A DNA stretch of 23,338 nt from Actinomortierella ambigua (GCA_016098155.1 JAAAJB010000550.1:1-23338), one strand, 5' to 3'. Shown: positions 1 to 10,186, numbered from the stretch's first letter. Numbers and translations: made by a program. The notes: generated from the letters alone by a model not told the origin.

Positions 1-136
1 GCGTGAAGATGTACCGATACGCGGTGTATCAGAACAAACTCTTCGGACCCATGGACCTTCTCAAATATTTAGAAATACAAATTTCCCTCACTATTGCCCA
101 GAATCAAACTGAAATTAGACCAGGCGAAAAAGTCTC

Positions 137-142
137 AATAAA
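137..142 (+). promoter_or_regulatory. possible plus-strand polyadenylation signal
   Basis: An AATAAA hexamer on the plus strand lies just beyond the stop codon of the minus-strand prolyl-tRNA synthetase. It could serve a convergent plus-strand gene lying mostly left of the window. A chance match in AT-rich 3' sequence is equally possible. Confidence 0.2.
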
Positions 143-170
143 TTTGTACACTAGCAAAAAAAAACCTAGT

Positions 171-2443
171 CTAGTAGCTGCGACCGAACAGGGCCCAGCG
201 CTTGGCATCCTTGCCGCAGTTGACACACTTTGTCTCGCCAGCCTTGATCTTCTTGTCCTCGTCCTGGGGCTGGTCAAAGGGAATGCAGAGCGACTTGGCG
301 CCCATCGAGGGGGCCTTATCGTCCAGCACCTCGGCCGACTGGGCCTTGGAGCGGGCCTTGATCTCCGTCTCACAGGCCTCGCCCTCGCACCAGGGGATCA
401 AGCACAGCTTCTTCTTGTTCAGCTCGGGCACAAAGTCCTCCCACTTGGTCACATACGCCAGGCTGGCATCCCGCTCGGCCTTGGCCTTGGCAAACATGCC
501 TGCCTGGACAGTGTCCAACAGCTTGCTAATGTCATCCGCAATCGAAGCCAAATGGACAGTCGACTTCTCGCCATTGTCACGGCGCGCGGCAACAGCCTGG
601 CCAGCCTTGACATCCTTGGGTCCAATCTCCACACGCAGGGGGACACCACGCAGCTCCCAGTGGTTGAACTTGTAGCCAGCAGAGTAGGTGGGGCGGTCAT
701 CGACCTTGGCGCGGATACCGGCCTTCTTCAGCGCCTTGAAGGTCTCGTCCATGGTGCGGTCAATGGCAGCACGGTCCTCGTCCGAGGTGTTCTTGTTGAT
801 GCCGCAAGGAATAATGACAACCTGGACGGTGGCCACGCGGGGAGGGAGGACCAGACCCTTGTCGTCACCGTGGACCATGATGGCCACACCGATCGAGCGC
901 GTCGTCAGGCCCCACGAGTTTTGCCAGGCGTGCAGAGGCTTGGACTCACCACCCTCAGCAATGGCGTTGGGGTCCTCGAACGAAATGTTGAACATCTTGG
1001 CAAAGTTCTGGCCCAGGCAGTGAGAGGTAGCAGCCTGAATACCACGGCCCGTTGTGGGGATGAAGCCCTCGACCGTCGTCGTGTACAGACCTCCGGCAAA
1101 CTTCTCCTTCTCCGACTTGACACCCTTGATCACAGGGACAGCCAACAGCTCCTCGTAGACGCGACGGTACAGCTCCAGAATGGCAGTGACCTCCTCATCG
1201 GCCTCGGCCTTGGTGGCATGGGCCGTGTGACCCTCCTGCCACAAGAACTCACGGGTGCGGAGGAAGGGCTGGGGGTTGGAGAACTCCCAGCGGACGACGT
1301 TGCACCACTGGTTCAGCTTCAGAGGGAGATCACGGTGAGAGCGGATCCACTTGGCAAAGTAGGGGTACATAACAGTCTCCGAGGTGGGGCGGACAGCCAG
1401 GTGCTCCTCCATGTCGGTGTTACCACTAAACGTTGAAAGAAGGGAAATGAACGTATACATCCAGAGCATTGCTTGTTAGCTCAAAACTGGGTTCACATGG
1501 GGTCAAGCATACCATCCTCGTAGGAAAATTGAATCCCAGCCAATGTGTTCCCACTTACGCCTTGGTGACCCAGGCGACCTCGGCAGCGAAGCCCTCGACG
1601 TGCTCCTTCTCGGTCTCCAGAGCCTTCTTGGGGACGAACATGGGGAAGTACGAGTTTTCGACGCCCAACTCCTCGATTTGGCTGTCGAACCACTCTATGT
1701 ACAATTAAGGGCATACGGGGCAAAAAGAATGAGGCCTGGGGAGGTGAGTCACAAAGCTGCGGTGGGGGACAGGAAATGTGCCCAGTGACCGTACAATTAA
1801 GCATCAGTCCGTGATGCATAATGGACTTATCAAGCAATGGAATCGAAAAGAACGTACTCTGGATCTCCTGCCAGATTCTGTAGGACCAAGGACGGAAGAT
1901 GTAGCATCCACTGACATCGTAGTACTCCAGCATCTCAGAGCGGGTCACGACCTAAAAACACGATTGCCAATTGATGTCGATTTGTGTTGAGAGTAGACGA
2001 AAGAGTCAGAAAACAAGTACGCGGTATGCAAAACTAGTGGATGGCTGCCATGTCACCAACCAGACTGAAAGTCAACGTGGAGCAATTGGCAGAGCAAACC
2101 TCAAAACCAAAACACAGGCGCGGAGGTAGGGGGGAAGGAGTGTACCTGCTGATACCAGTTGGAGAAATCCTCGTTCTTCTTGTACTCTATACCAATCTGG
2201 ATGGCACCGGTGGAGGCAGCCTCGTTCTTGGGCTTGGGAGCCATCTTGTTGGGCTTGGGGGTCTTTTGGCCCTTGGGGGCAGCAGCAGGCTTATCCTGGG
2301 TGGCAGCTATGAGGGTTGTTGAGAGCACAGAGAACGAAAGTATAGATTAGCGTCATGTCACGACACCTCACACGAGAAGGCGATTATCCATTCTGGCAGT
2401 TTGTGAGCCTGACGAATCGAGTGGTGGCAAAACACATACACAT
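171..2443 (-). CDS. prolyl-tRNA synthetase, cytoplasmic (class II, eukaryote/archaeal type)
   Basis: The enzyme charges tRNA-Pro with proline in the cytosol. The proposed coding exons are 2440-2443, 2146-2306, 1858-1951, 1559-1694 and 171-1425, giving 549 residues. All introns are GT-AG (donors GTATGT, GTACAC, GTACGT, GTAAGT) and the phases agree throughout. The core follows eukaryotic ProRS and human EPRS: the region around WYQQVVTRSEM (53-63), RPTSET (144-149), the class II motif 2 region with RWEF and LRTRE (177-191), [27 protein letters not shown], the C-terminal cysteine-containing zinc-binding module and the terminal ...LFGRSY. The N-terminus is a short Lys/Pro/Ala-rich tail and there is no N-terminal editing-like domain, so the protein is compact. 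The start uses ATG in a CACC context followed immediately by GTATGT, giving Met-Ser-Ala. The next in-frame ATG (residue 23) is an alternative start. The family call is very secure; the first exon is inferred. Confidence 0.93.
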
Positions 2444-2587
2444 GGTGGGGGAGGAGTGTGTGAAGGATGGGTGAGAGCAATGAAAGAAAAAAAAACAGGA
2501 AAGAAGATTGATTTTCTCAGGCTGGGTGGGGATGGGGCAAGGGGGAGAACGAGTGGACGAACAGGGGCGAACAAAGACACGCGCTTT

Positions 2588-2608
2588 GATTGGACAGCTT
2601 CCTTTATA
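2588..2608 (-). promoter_or_regulatory. TATA-like and CCAAT-like elements upstream of prolyl-tRNA synthetase
   Basis: On the minus strand TATAAAGG (2608-2601) is followed by CCAATC (2593-2588), about 160 nt before the proposed start codon. The stretch between them and the ATG is CT-rich, like the leaders of other genes in this window. The CCAAT box lies downstream of the TATA element, an unusual order, so only the TATA element is a plausible core promoter. Confidence 0.3.
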
Positions 2609-3921
2609 TCAGCAAGCCACCAAATCACTCCGAAAACTTTGTTGGCCATCGAGGAAACATGGGCACAGGTACAGACAGGTACTTGTACTTTATGGATGAC
2701 TACGCTAAACGGTCGCGACCAAGAGGGCTGAAAGAGGGTACTTAGTCATGGGTTCTACAATACAATGCAGACATTCGTTTATCGACGTGGAGGTCTGTGT
2801 AGTACTTCATAGTTACCGGGAATTATCTCTCATGGCTCAAACGAATATCAAACAAATCCAAGCGAGTATTGGGGAGGCGTTTACACCGTCGACTTTTATG
2901 AGATTGGCTGCAAGCTCCTATTCTTGGCACCCTCGAGCTCCGTCCCACTCTTAGTACTTACTTTAAGTAGTTGCAGCTGCCCGGAAACCGGTTTGAAATT
3001 TATCCCTAGTTCTGAGTACAAGGTAGTGATCTCCAGAAGTTATGTGATCGAATATGCCTAGTATGCCGCACTGCCTGCTGAACCGGCGAACCTCAGCCTC
3101 CGCTTCATTCATGTCCATGTTTTCGCTGTATGCTAGAGTATAACTGAAAAATGGTATGGGTGCATGGGGACATGGCGAACAAATTCAGAAAGCAGTCGCA
3201 GGTATCCTATTGTCCTTGTCACAGCGCTTTGGGCTCCTACTGCTGCCTCCCATCTGATCTAGCCCTAATACGTCCCTGAATAACAACTTTGAGCAGTATT
3301 GTGCCTTTCAGATTTTTTTCATGTGAATTTGCATTGTTTATTTGGAGAATAATCTTGTGCTTCGCAGGAATCCTCTTGAAGACGCCCTAACTTATTTGTC
3401 CTACAACGATTGCGAACAACAAAAAAAAAGTGAAATGGACAATAATATGTGTCCAAAGCCGCATGTTCGCCCAGGTCCAGCCAGGATTGACTCTTTGGTC
3501 CTCGCCCCAACCTCACCATCTTTCTTACAAGTAACATGGCCTGTTTTCCCCCTACAGTGCCCATTGGCTGACAACAAAACTATCTCTTGCTCCGCACATT
3601 GCCCACCCTGTTTCCCAATCCTTCACTCCTAATCCTTTAGCTCCTTCGGCCCCTTTTCTTTTCCATCCTCCCATGATCTTTTACCTTTTTAGCGTGACCC
3701 CTGATCTCTCTTCAACATCCTTTGAACTTGATGCTAGCACTTGCTAATGCTTGGGGTGTTGAACCTTGTTGTCCTTCGGTGTTATCCCTTGATATTGTGC
3801 CTCTCTGTGTGCCAACATTGTTGAATACTGTTCTTTGGTGTGATCATTTGCTGTGGCTCCACAAACTTTTTACAGCACAAAGGCAAGCTGAACATATTCC
3901 TTTGTAAGGCACTTCGTCCCT
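2609..3921. other. intergenic region without recognisable gene
   Basis: Both strands were read. The open frames here are short, AT-rich in codon third positions and lack recognisable protein motifs. The region holds the upstream flank of the prolyl-tRNA synthetase and the distal promoter of the small secreted protein gene. No tRNA-like cloverleaf or repeat was recognised. Confidence 0.5.
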
Positions 3922-3929
3922 TATATAAA
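3922..3929 (+). promoter_or_regulatory. TATA box of the small secreted protein gene
   Basis: The string tatataaa lies about 195 nt upstream of the ATG at 4122 and is followed by a CA-rich, G-poor stretch typical of a fungal 5' leader. It is the clearest TATA box on the plus strand with a gene directly downstream. Confidence 0.5.
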
Positions 3930-4121
3930 TAAACCAAAGTCCCTCCTGTATCAACCCATATCGCCCAATCCATCCTCAAGACTCTGTCAAGTCCCGAACA
4001 ACACTGATCACCCTCCAAGAAAACCTGTGAACCGCACGCAAAGCAACAACATCCAGGCCGTTTCTCTCAGCCTCGCACACCAACCCAACACTCAGTTCCA
4101 GCGCAGCACGAAAACAACGCA

Positions 4122-4394
4122 ATGGTCCCCTACAAGTTCTCACTCCACACTGCCACGCTTTTCTTTGCCACTTCGGCCATTATCCTTTGTGCAATCCAGG
4201 GCACAGTCAGTGCCGAGTGTGGGACGAAGCCGTATCCCCATCGGTGCTGGAAGTCTTGCCGCGAAGATTTTTGGCTCAAAGGAGTGACTTCATGGTGTTG
4301 GACAGACCTGTCTATCACTTGCAACGAAGACAAAGATTGTCCAATGGATGCTGAATGCAACGAGAAAAAATGCGAATTCTACCGTATTCTATAA
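4122..4394 (+). CDS. small secreted cysteine-rich protein (8 Cys), unknown function
   Basis: This single-exon frame encodes 90 residues. The first 31 form a signal peptide with a hydrophobic core at about 11-25 and an Ala-X-Ala-like end (TVSA) before Glu32-Cys33. The mature part of about 59 residues has eight cysteines with spacing C-X8-C-X3-C-X12-C-X7-C-X5-C-X5-C-X4-C, which would allow four disulfides. It is rich in Trp, Lys, Asp and Glu. A TATA box and CA-rich leader precede it. The ATG lies in an aacgcaATGg context with no earlier in-frame ATG. I do not recognise the family. Small secreted cysteine-rich proteins of fungi include surface proteins, antimicrobial peptides and effectors, and nothing here decides between them. 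That it is secreted and expressed is a good inference; its role is unknown. Confidence 0.72.
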   Translation: MVPYKFSLHTATLFFATSAIILCAIQGTVSAECGTKPYPHRCWKSCREDFWLKGVTSWCWTDLSITCNEDKDCPMDAECNEKKCEFYRIL

Positions 4395-4474
4395 ACGTCT
4401 TTTCTATGAACTTCCTAAACGCAGTCGCTTAGTAGTTTGCAGGTCGCAAGCTGGGAACCGTGTCCAGGTGGAGA

Positions 4475-4492
4475 ACCCCCAAAATAGGGGGT
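4475..4492. repeat. short hairpin (6-bp arms)
   Basis: The arms accccc and gggggt flank a 6-nt A/T loop. It sits 80 nt past the stop of the secreted protein gene, probably in its 3' UTR. A second GC-rich inverted repeat (cccc-agc-gggg) follows at 4541-4551. Significance is unknown. Confidence 0.3.
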
Positions 4493-4762
4493 GGGTAACC
4501 TAATGTTGCACAAGTGGTTTAGAAGCCCCTTATTTGGCGTCCCCAGCGGGGCGAAAAATTGGTCGCTCTTGAACGAAGGCATGATCTAACTACGGGGGTG
4601 GTACAAAAATTCGCAGTGGAATTTGTGACGGTGATTTCAACCCAATTTCCCCAAGTAAACAAAGCACTTTTTTTTTTTTTGGTTACTGGAGGCCCATCCT
4701 CAAGCTTGTCCTTCATTCCCCACCATTTCGTTTCTCCATTGAACCCTTTCTCTAAAAAAAAA

Positions 4763-7700
4763 ATGACTTGGATAGTGAGCGACAACCCCAAGCCAAAGCG
4801 CCCCAATACCAAGCGTAAGCGCCCTACCTCCGAGGCTTCTGCTGGCGCTCAGAAGCAAGGCAAGTCGCAAGTACAGTCGTCGGATGACATCGATCTGGAC
4901 CACACTACGGCCACCGTCACTACCCTGGCTGAGGCCAGCCTCGATGATGGCGCAGACAAGGAAGGCGACGAATCAGCAGCCAAGGCACTGTCCAAGACTC
5001 AACGGAAACGTGCACGCCACCAAAAGGACAAATCCAGCTTGACAGAGGATGAAAAGTCGTGGGCTGAAATCTCGCTCCACGCCCTGCCACCCATGCCCAC
5101 CTCTGACACACCCACCGTCCTGCCCTCCAAGAGCCAAAAGATGGCCAATAAAAAAAATCAGAAGAAGCCACAACAACAGCAAGCAAAGAATAATGAGGGC
5201 GAGATCATTCCGGCCAACTTTGAGAAGATTGATGACTGGGGCTGGTCGACTGTGAGCACCGATGGTATGTCAATCGACGATATGGAGGGCTTCCTCTGTC
5301 TTGAAGAGATTGATGGCGTCGATGTGGAGTACCTCGGAACCGAGGAGACTGGACGGACAGTGATGTTCAAGGTAACTCATCGCTACGTGGTATTCATGCA
5401 TGATATTTCAATCAATGGTATCTTATTAGATGGGCGCGTTGACTCAAAAAGCTTTTTTTTCATTTTCTCTCTATTAGCAAAATACAAAAACAAAGAAGAA
5501 GGGCACAAAGGTGAATCACGATGCACCATTGGAGGTTCCAGAAGGCGAAGTCTACTACGATATTGATACCTTTGACGAAGGTGTCCTTTTGAAGCAGAAG
5601 CAGGACGAGCAAAAGGCAGGCGAGAAGAGCCTGGCTAATAACACCGACGCTATGGAGATCGATGTACCGGAAACTGTGGAGGAGGAAGTACCATCTACAC
5701 CCAAGAAGGCTCAGAAGAAGGAGAAGCAGTCTGCAAGCAAGAAGGATGCTGTATCAGAGGACAAGGAGGAGGCACAAACCGAGGCTGACTCTGCTTCTGA
5801 GGATACCGAGGAGCAGGAGGAGGACGGAGTTAATCCAAAGGATGAAAAGAAGTTAACCAAGAAGGAACGTAACAAGAAGAAGCAAGAGGAGCGGAGGGCA
5901 GCAATGAAGGCCGAAAAGGCCTCTCGTCGCGCAGAGGAGGATGCGAACAAGAAGCCTTTTGACCCTCTTGAGGGCGTTGACATGTGTAAGCACTCGCACT
6001 TTCCATTTATGAAATTTTGATAATCTACCTTATGGAAGGGAGAAGATCCTGACAAAGCTTTCCCTTCTTTTTTTTGGAATTGGTTCTCTAGCATTTGATG
6101 TTTCCGCATGGGAGAGCTACAATCTGTCGGACAAAATTATCAACGGTATCAAGAAGCAACAGTTCAAGAAGCCATCGCCTATCCAGTCCAACACCCTCCC
6201 ACTGGGTCTTGCAGGACGTGATATTGTTGGCGTTGCTGAGACTGTGAGTTTATGCCCTGACAGTGCACCAAAGCCAGTGTGAATTTTTTTCCCCCCGTCC
6301 CTAAAACATCATACTAATCCAACTCTCGGGAAACCAAAAACCGTCATGTTTTTGCTTCATCTAGGGTTCGGGAAAAACGCTCGCATTTGGACTGCCCATC
6401 ATCCAGCACCTCGCAGAGTCGACCGAGCCAGAAGGCCTGACAGCTCTGATTTTGACACCCACGCGTGAGTTGGCGATCCAGGTCAAGGATCACCTCGCAA
6501 AGTTCACGCAGTTCACAGGCCACCACGTCGTTCCGATCGTCGGAGGCATGTCGATCCAGAAGCAGACACGCCAGTTGGACCGCAACCCATCCATTGTGGT
6601 CGCGACCCCCGGTCGTCTCTGGGAGCTGATCTCGACCAACCCGACCTATTCGGAACGGGTGAAGCAGGCCCGGTTCCTGGTCCTGGACGAGGCCGATCGC
6701 ATGTTGGAGCAAGGCCATTTCGAAGAGCTGGCATCGATCCTCAAGCTGATGTCGCGCAAGCGTGAGGTCACCTCGGATTGGAACGCAGACGACGCTTCGA
6801 CGGCCAAGGAGGATGATACCACGACAATGATGAGCGAGTTTAAGAACCCGCGCCAGACGTTTATCTTCACGGCCACCCTGTCCAAGGAGCTCAGCACCAA
6901 CCTCAAGCGCAAGAAGAGCCGCGCCCAAGAGTACGATACGAGCGATGCCGGTACACAGGGCACGATGGAGGAGCTGATGGACCGGATTGATTTCCAGGAC
7001 GAGAACCCGGCCTTTGTCCGGATCGACTCGGGCAAGGCCGTCGCGTCCAAGCTGCTGGAGGGCCGTATCGAGTGCTTGACAACGGACAAGGATCTGTACC
7101 TCTATTATTTTGTCAAAAAGTACCCTGGTCGCACGCTGGTCTTTGTCAACTCGATCGACGCCCTGCGCCATCTTGTCCCCGTCATGCGCCTGCTCGGCGT
7201 CGACGCCTTGGGACTGCATGCGCAGATGCAACAGCGCCAGCGTCTCAAGAACCTCGACCGCTTCAAGCAGAACCCCGAGGCCGTCATGGTGGCATCGGAT
7301 GTGGCTGCTCGTGGTCTGGATATTCCGCTGGTGGACCATGTCATTCACTATCAGGTGCCTCGGTCCGGTGATATCTATGTCCATCGCTCGGGTCGTACGG
7401 CCCGTGCCAACAACGAGGGTATCTCGCTGCTCATCTGTGGACCTGACGAGAGCTTCCTCTACAGGAAGATGTGCATCACCCTCAAGAAGGATAACGGCAT
7501 TCCCGAGTTCCCCATCGATCATGGCGTTGTCAGCGAGATGAAGAAGCGACTGACTCTGGCCAAGAAGATTGATGATCTGGAGCACCGCATGGCCAAGGTA
7601 AGCAACGAGAGAGGTGGTGGAGTGCTTTTCTTTCGAGTGACATAGGCCGATGCTTAGCGAGGGAAGAGGAGGGAAGGTGAAAAAAAAAGGCCGAGTCTTG

Positions 7701-8190
7701 GTTCTAACGCATCTCGGTTTTCGCTCTATTTTTTCCACTGCTTTTTTTTTTAAACAACCCAACAACAAACTAGTCTTCTCATGAGGATGACTGGATGCTC
7801 AAGATGGCAGAGGAAATGGACGTGATTCTCGACGAGGACCTGTTGAACGACCCAAAGAAGAAGGACAGGAAGACCAAGCAACACCAACAACATGACAACG
7901 ACGACGAGGCACTCGGTGCCAGTGTTTCGGCCGGCAACGAAAGGGATCGTGGAAAGGCCAAGGCCCTCCGGGCCGAGCTCAAGGCAATGCTTCAAAAGCC
8001 GCTGATGCCCCGCGGCGCCTCGGCCAAGTACATCACCGGTGGCGCGATCCGCGACCTGGCCGATCGCTTGAGAAACCAGGGCAACAACCCGCTCTTGCCT
8101 GCTCATCTGAACACGACGGCTCTGGAAGACATCAAGGCCCATCAGAGCCAGAAGAACAAGAAGAACAAGAAGGAGAAGGCGAACCTGTAA
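4763..8190 (+). CDS. MAK5: DEAD-box ATP-dependent RNA helicase, MAK5/DDX24 family
   Basis: In yeast this nucleolar helicase is needed for 60S ribosomal subunit assembly. The exons are 4763-5371, 5478-5985, 6092-6243, 6365-7597 and 7774-8190, giving 972 residues. All introns are GT-AG and phase consistent. Residues 1-370 are a Lys/Glu/Gln-rich disordered tail with an acidic patch and a KKERNKKKQEERR stretch. The core shows the Q motif (KKPSPIQ, 398-404), motif I AETGSGKT (421-428), Ia PTRELAIQ (455-462), Ib TPGR (504-507), II DEAD (531-534), III TAT (592-594, where most helicases have SAT), IV VFVNS (682-686), V ARGLD (738-742) and VI HRSGRTAR (763-770). Insertions between motifs II and III and after motif III are typical of DDX24/Mak5. 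The C-terminus is basic and ends KKNKKEKANL. The start is the only ATG in the open 5' frame. Confidence 0.94.
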
Positions 8191-8412
8191 TAGGAGGGGG
8201 AGCCACACATACACGACATTTTGCACGCATGGTGGTAGTCGTTAGATCCCCAACGCCCCCCCTCGCCACCCCTCATCGCATATTTTATTTCGCATCATTC
8301 CCTACCTCTCCTCGCCATCCCTTCCAATGCATTTTTCAACATAAAAAAATTCTATCTGCATCAAATATATATGTACATCCCATTGATCATAGGCCATGGT
8401 ATGAAGAGACTA

Positions 8413-8917
8413 TTAAAGACAAAGATTGTCCACGAAGATGTCCACGGCAGACTTGGTTTGTAGTCCCCCACTCCTCCTTCACTCTTTTCTCCAATTCCCC
8501 ACCCCTAAAGGTGTAAAGAGACTCACATTTCCACAACTCTATTGTGATTTATTGGTGGAGGTGGGAGGGAGGGGGGAGGGAGGGGGGAGAGAATCTAGAT
8601 TTCTGGCATGTTCGCAAAACAAAATCTCCCTCTTCTCTTGGTCGCATTTGGCGCAAGACAACGAACCCCTCCCCCCCACACACTCACCACACGCAACACA
8701 CATACGAAAAGTTTGTGGCGAGAAAAAAAAATGGGTTTCCAAAAAAAATGTCATTCACAGATTCAACTTCTTTGAAGAGTTGACGGTGACAGACGGGATG
8801 CACACCTTGGGTGGGGCCAACGTGGGTGGGGCCACCAAGATCCCATTCGGTGTAACCGTGATGCCGCGCCGCCTGGGAGGTGAGGGCGAAACTACGGGAA
8901 ATATATTTGGCCAACAT
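8413..8917 (-). CDS. candidate small mitochondrial protein, two exons, unknown function
   Basis: Proposed exons are 8759-8917 and 8413-8451, joined in phase 0 through a GTGAAT donor and a CCAAG acceptor, giving 65 residues. The N-terminus MLAKYISRSF...SQAARHHG has Arg, Lys, Ser and hydrophobics and no acidic residue before Glu24, like a mitochondrial presequence. It is followed by GYTEWDLGGP, HRQLFKEVES and, from exon 2, SAVDIFVDNLCL. The ATG follows a long CT-rich leader as in neighbouring minus-strand genes. Exon 2 has G/C-ending codons and stops at once with TAA. Against the model, the acceptor lacks a pyrimidine tract, and an AATAAA on the minus strand (8553-8548) lies inside the proposed intron. 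The first exon is also open, with coding-like composition, in another minus frame and in one plus frame. The family is not recognised and the model is tentative. Confidence 0.42.
8563..8587 (+). other. G-quadruplex-type G-tract cluster
   Basis: Five runs of three to six G separated by single A residues lie in the 3' flank of the helicase gene. They match the consensus for an intramolecular G-quadruplex on the plus strand. On the minus strand the same stretch is C-rich and falls in the intron of the proposed small mitochondrial gene. Confidence 0.5.
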
Positions 8918-9143
8918 TGAGGGGGAAGGGGGTGGTGACAGATGTGGAAGAAGAAGAAAAAAAAAGAAGAGGAGGAATAGTAAGTAGCAGCATCGACAAA
9001 ACAAAATGGAAGAAAGAGAGGAAAGGATGAAGAATGGTGCACCAGACGATGGCTTGAGGCCAGGACCAGCGACAAGGAAGGGAGTGGGGCCATTGAAGGG
9101 GGGAGGGTTTCTTTTGCCCCCCTTGAAAACCTTTTTGATGCTG

Positions 9144-9157
9144 CCCCCCCCCCCCCC
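9144..9157. repeat. homopolymer (C)14
   Basis: A run of 14 C on the plus strand lies just beyond the stop codon (minus strand) of the hypothetical gene at 9164-10186. It is a likely site of sequencing or replication slippage, and a one-base error here would not affect the gene model because it is outside the reading frame. Confidence 0.8.
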
Positions 9158-9163
9158 GACTAC

Positions 9164-10186
9164 TCAATCTTTTTTGTCGCCGTCGTGGTTTTGGTCCTGG
9201 AAACGCCCGGCGTTGTGGTTCTCCATGCTCGCACCATGCTGACCCACCGACGATGATGACGCGCGGCATCCGCCCGTCGTCGGTGTTGCGAAAGGGTCGT
9301 CGCCCTCCAGACCCGTGACCCGCTCAGGCTGCAGCGTGTAACTCGGAGCCACATACCCAGCCGAGGTCAGGATCATACTTGTTGGTGTCCCAAGAGGCAA
9401 GAAGGACGACAGCCACTTGGAGGCGGCTGTGGAAGACTTTGACTTGTGACGCCTCAGACTCTCGATGGCCGGGTTGGTGTCGTTGGAGGTGGTGAAGGCC
9501 TTGCCGTCATCGTCTGGTTGCAATTGTGTCGTTCTGCTGCTTTTGCTGGTGCAAGTGACGCTGCTGCTGCGACTAAGAGTGGTCTGGCTGCTGGCCTTGT
9601 TATTGTTGTTGTTGTTGCTGCTGTTGCTACTGCTGCGGCTGTGAAAGTAAATCTGGGAAAGGGTGTCCATGAGGTACTGCTGCCCCTGCTGCTCACGATG
9701 CTCGGCGAGTGAATATGCTGAAGCTGTTTTCCGGCGCGATAGCGCTGTCGTCATTGCTGTCGCTTCGTGTGAAGCTGTTGAAAGAGCATGCTCCTCTTGT
9801 TCCTCCTGTTGCTGCTGTAGCTCATCGTTTGCTGGATCGTCCACAATCTCGGCATGTGGCCCCACACCTTCCAAGCACACTGGTGCCACCGTCTTGTCAT
9901 CGGACTGCTTACCAAGAGCAACCTTCTTGTCATCTGGATCGGGCTGTACAGGCAATGCCATCGCCGACAGGATGCCATCGCTTTCATTGTCCTGTTCGAC
10001 GTACACTTCCAGCAGTGGGCCTTTGGAGCCGGCCGTGTTGCCCCCTTGGGTCGGTGATCGTAAAACACTTTGGATTATGGTATGAACGGTGAGAACGAGG
10101 GATACACCTTCTGGGACTACATTCGGGCCCGACTGAGATGGTGGTGACAATTGGCTGGAGGAAGAGGTGTCGCATGTGGGATCCAT
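9164..10186 (-). CDS. low-complexity Ser/Gln/Asn-rich hypothetical protein
   Basis: The frame encodes 340 residues from the ATG at 10186. The frame is open further upstream but holds no earlier ATG. The protein is largely disordered. It has acidic and Gln/Glu tracts near 120-140, a basic RRKTASAYSL segment that looks like a kinase site, runs of Ser and Asn (about 190-210), and a less repetitive C-terminal third containing PSYTLQPERVTGLEGDDPF. Codons end strongly in G/C through to the stop, which supports real coding. A minus-strand TATATAAA at 10348-10341 gives a credible promoter about 155 nt upstream. No domain is recognised. The 3' end could instead splice onward: a coding-like minus frame at 8755-8891 (ITVTPNGILVAPP..., ending NSSKKLNL) can be joined in phase, although the donors available are weak. 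Confidence 0.6.
   Translation of the reverse strand: MDPTCDTSSSSQLSPPSQSGPNVVPEGVSLVLTVHTIIQSVLRSPTQGGNTAGSKGPLLEVYVEQDNESDGILSAMALPVQPDPDDKKVALGKQSDDKTVAPVCLEGVGPHAEIVDDPANDELQQQQEEQEEHALSTASHEATAMTTALSRRKTASAYSLAEHREQQGQQYLMDTLSQIYFHSRSSSNSSNNNNNNKASSQTTLSRSSSVTCTSKSSRTTQLQPDDDGKAFTTSNDTNPAIESLRRHKSKSSTAASKWLSSFLPLGTPTSMILTSAGYVAPSYTLQPERVTGLEGDDPFATPTTGGCRASSSSVGQHGASMENHNAGRFQDQNHDGDKKD

Noticed and set aside
3..1436. Long plus-strand open frame of 477 codons
   Set aside because: It is antisense to the prolyl-tRNA synthetase exon, whose minus-strand product matches the family along its length; the plus frame shows no recognisable domain and arises from GC-rich codon third positions.
4538..4553. 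Second GC hairpin resembling a bacterial terminator
   Set aside because: The genome is clearly eukaryotic, the arms have a mismatch and there is no reason to expect intrinsic termination.
6344..7768. Long minus-strand open frame of 474 codons
   Set aside because: It is antisense to the main MAK5 exon, which carries all helicase motifs, and runs through the helicase introns without motifs of its own.
8426..8920. Plus-strand frame of 164 codons in the helicase 3' flank
   Set aside because: Most of it translates G-rich and C-rich low-complexity sequence. Only 8761-8879 looks coding, and the minus-strand reading explains that part at least as well.
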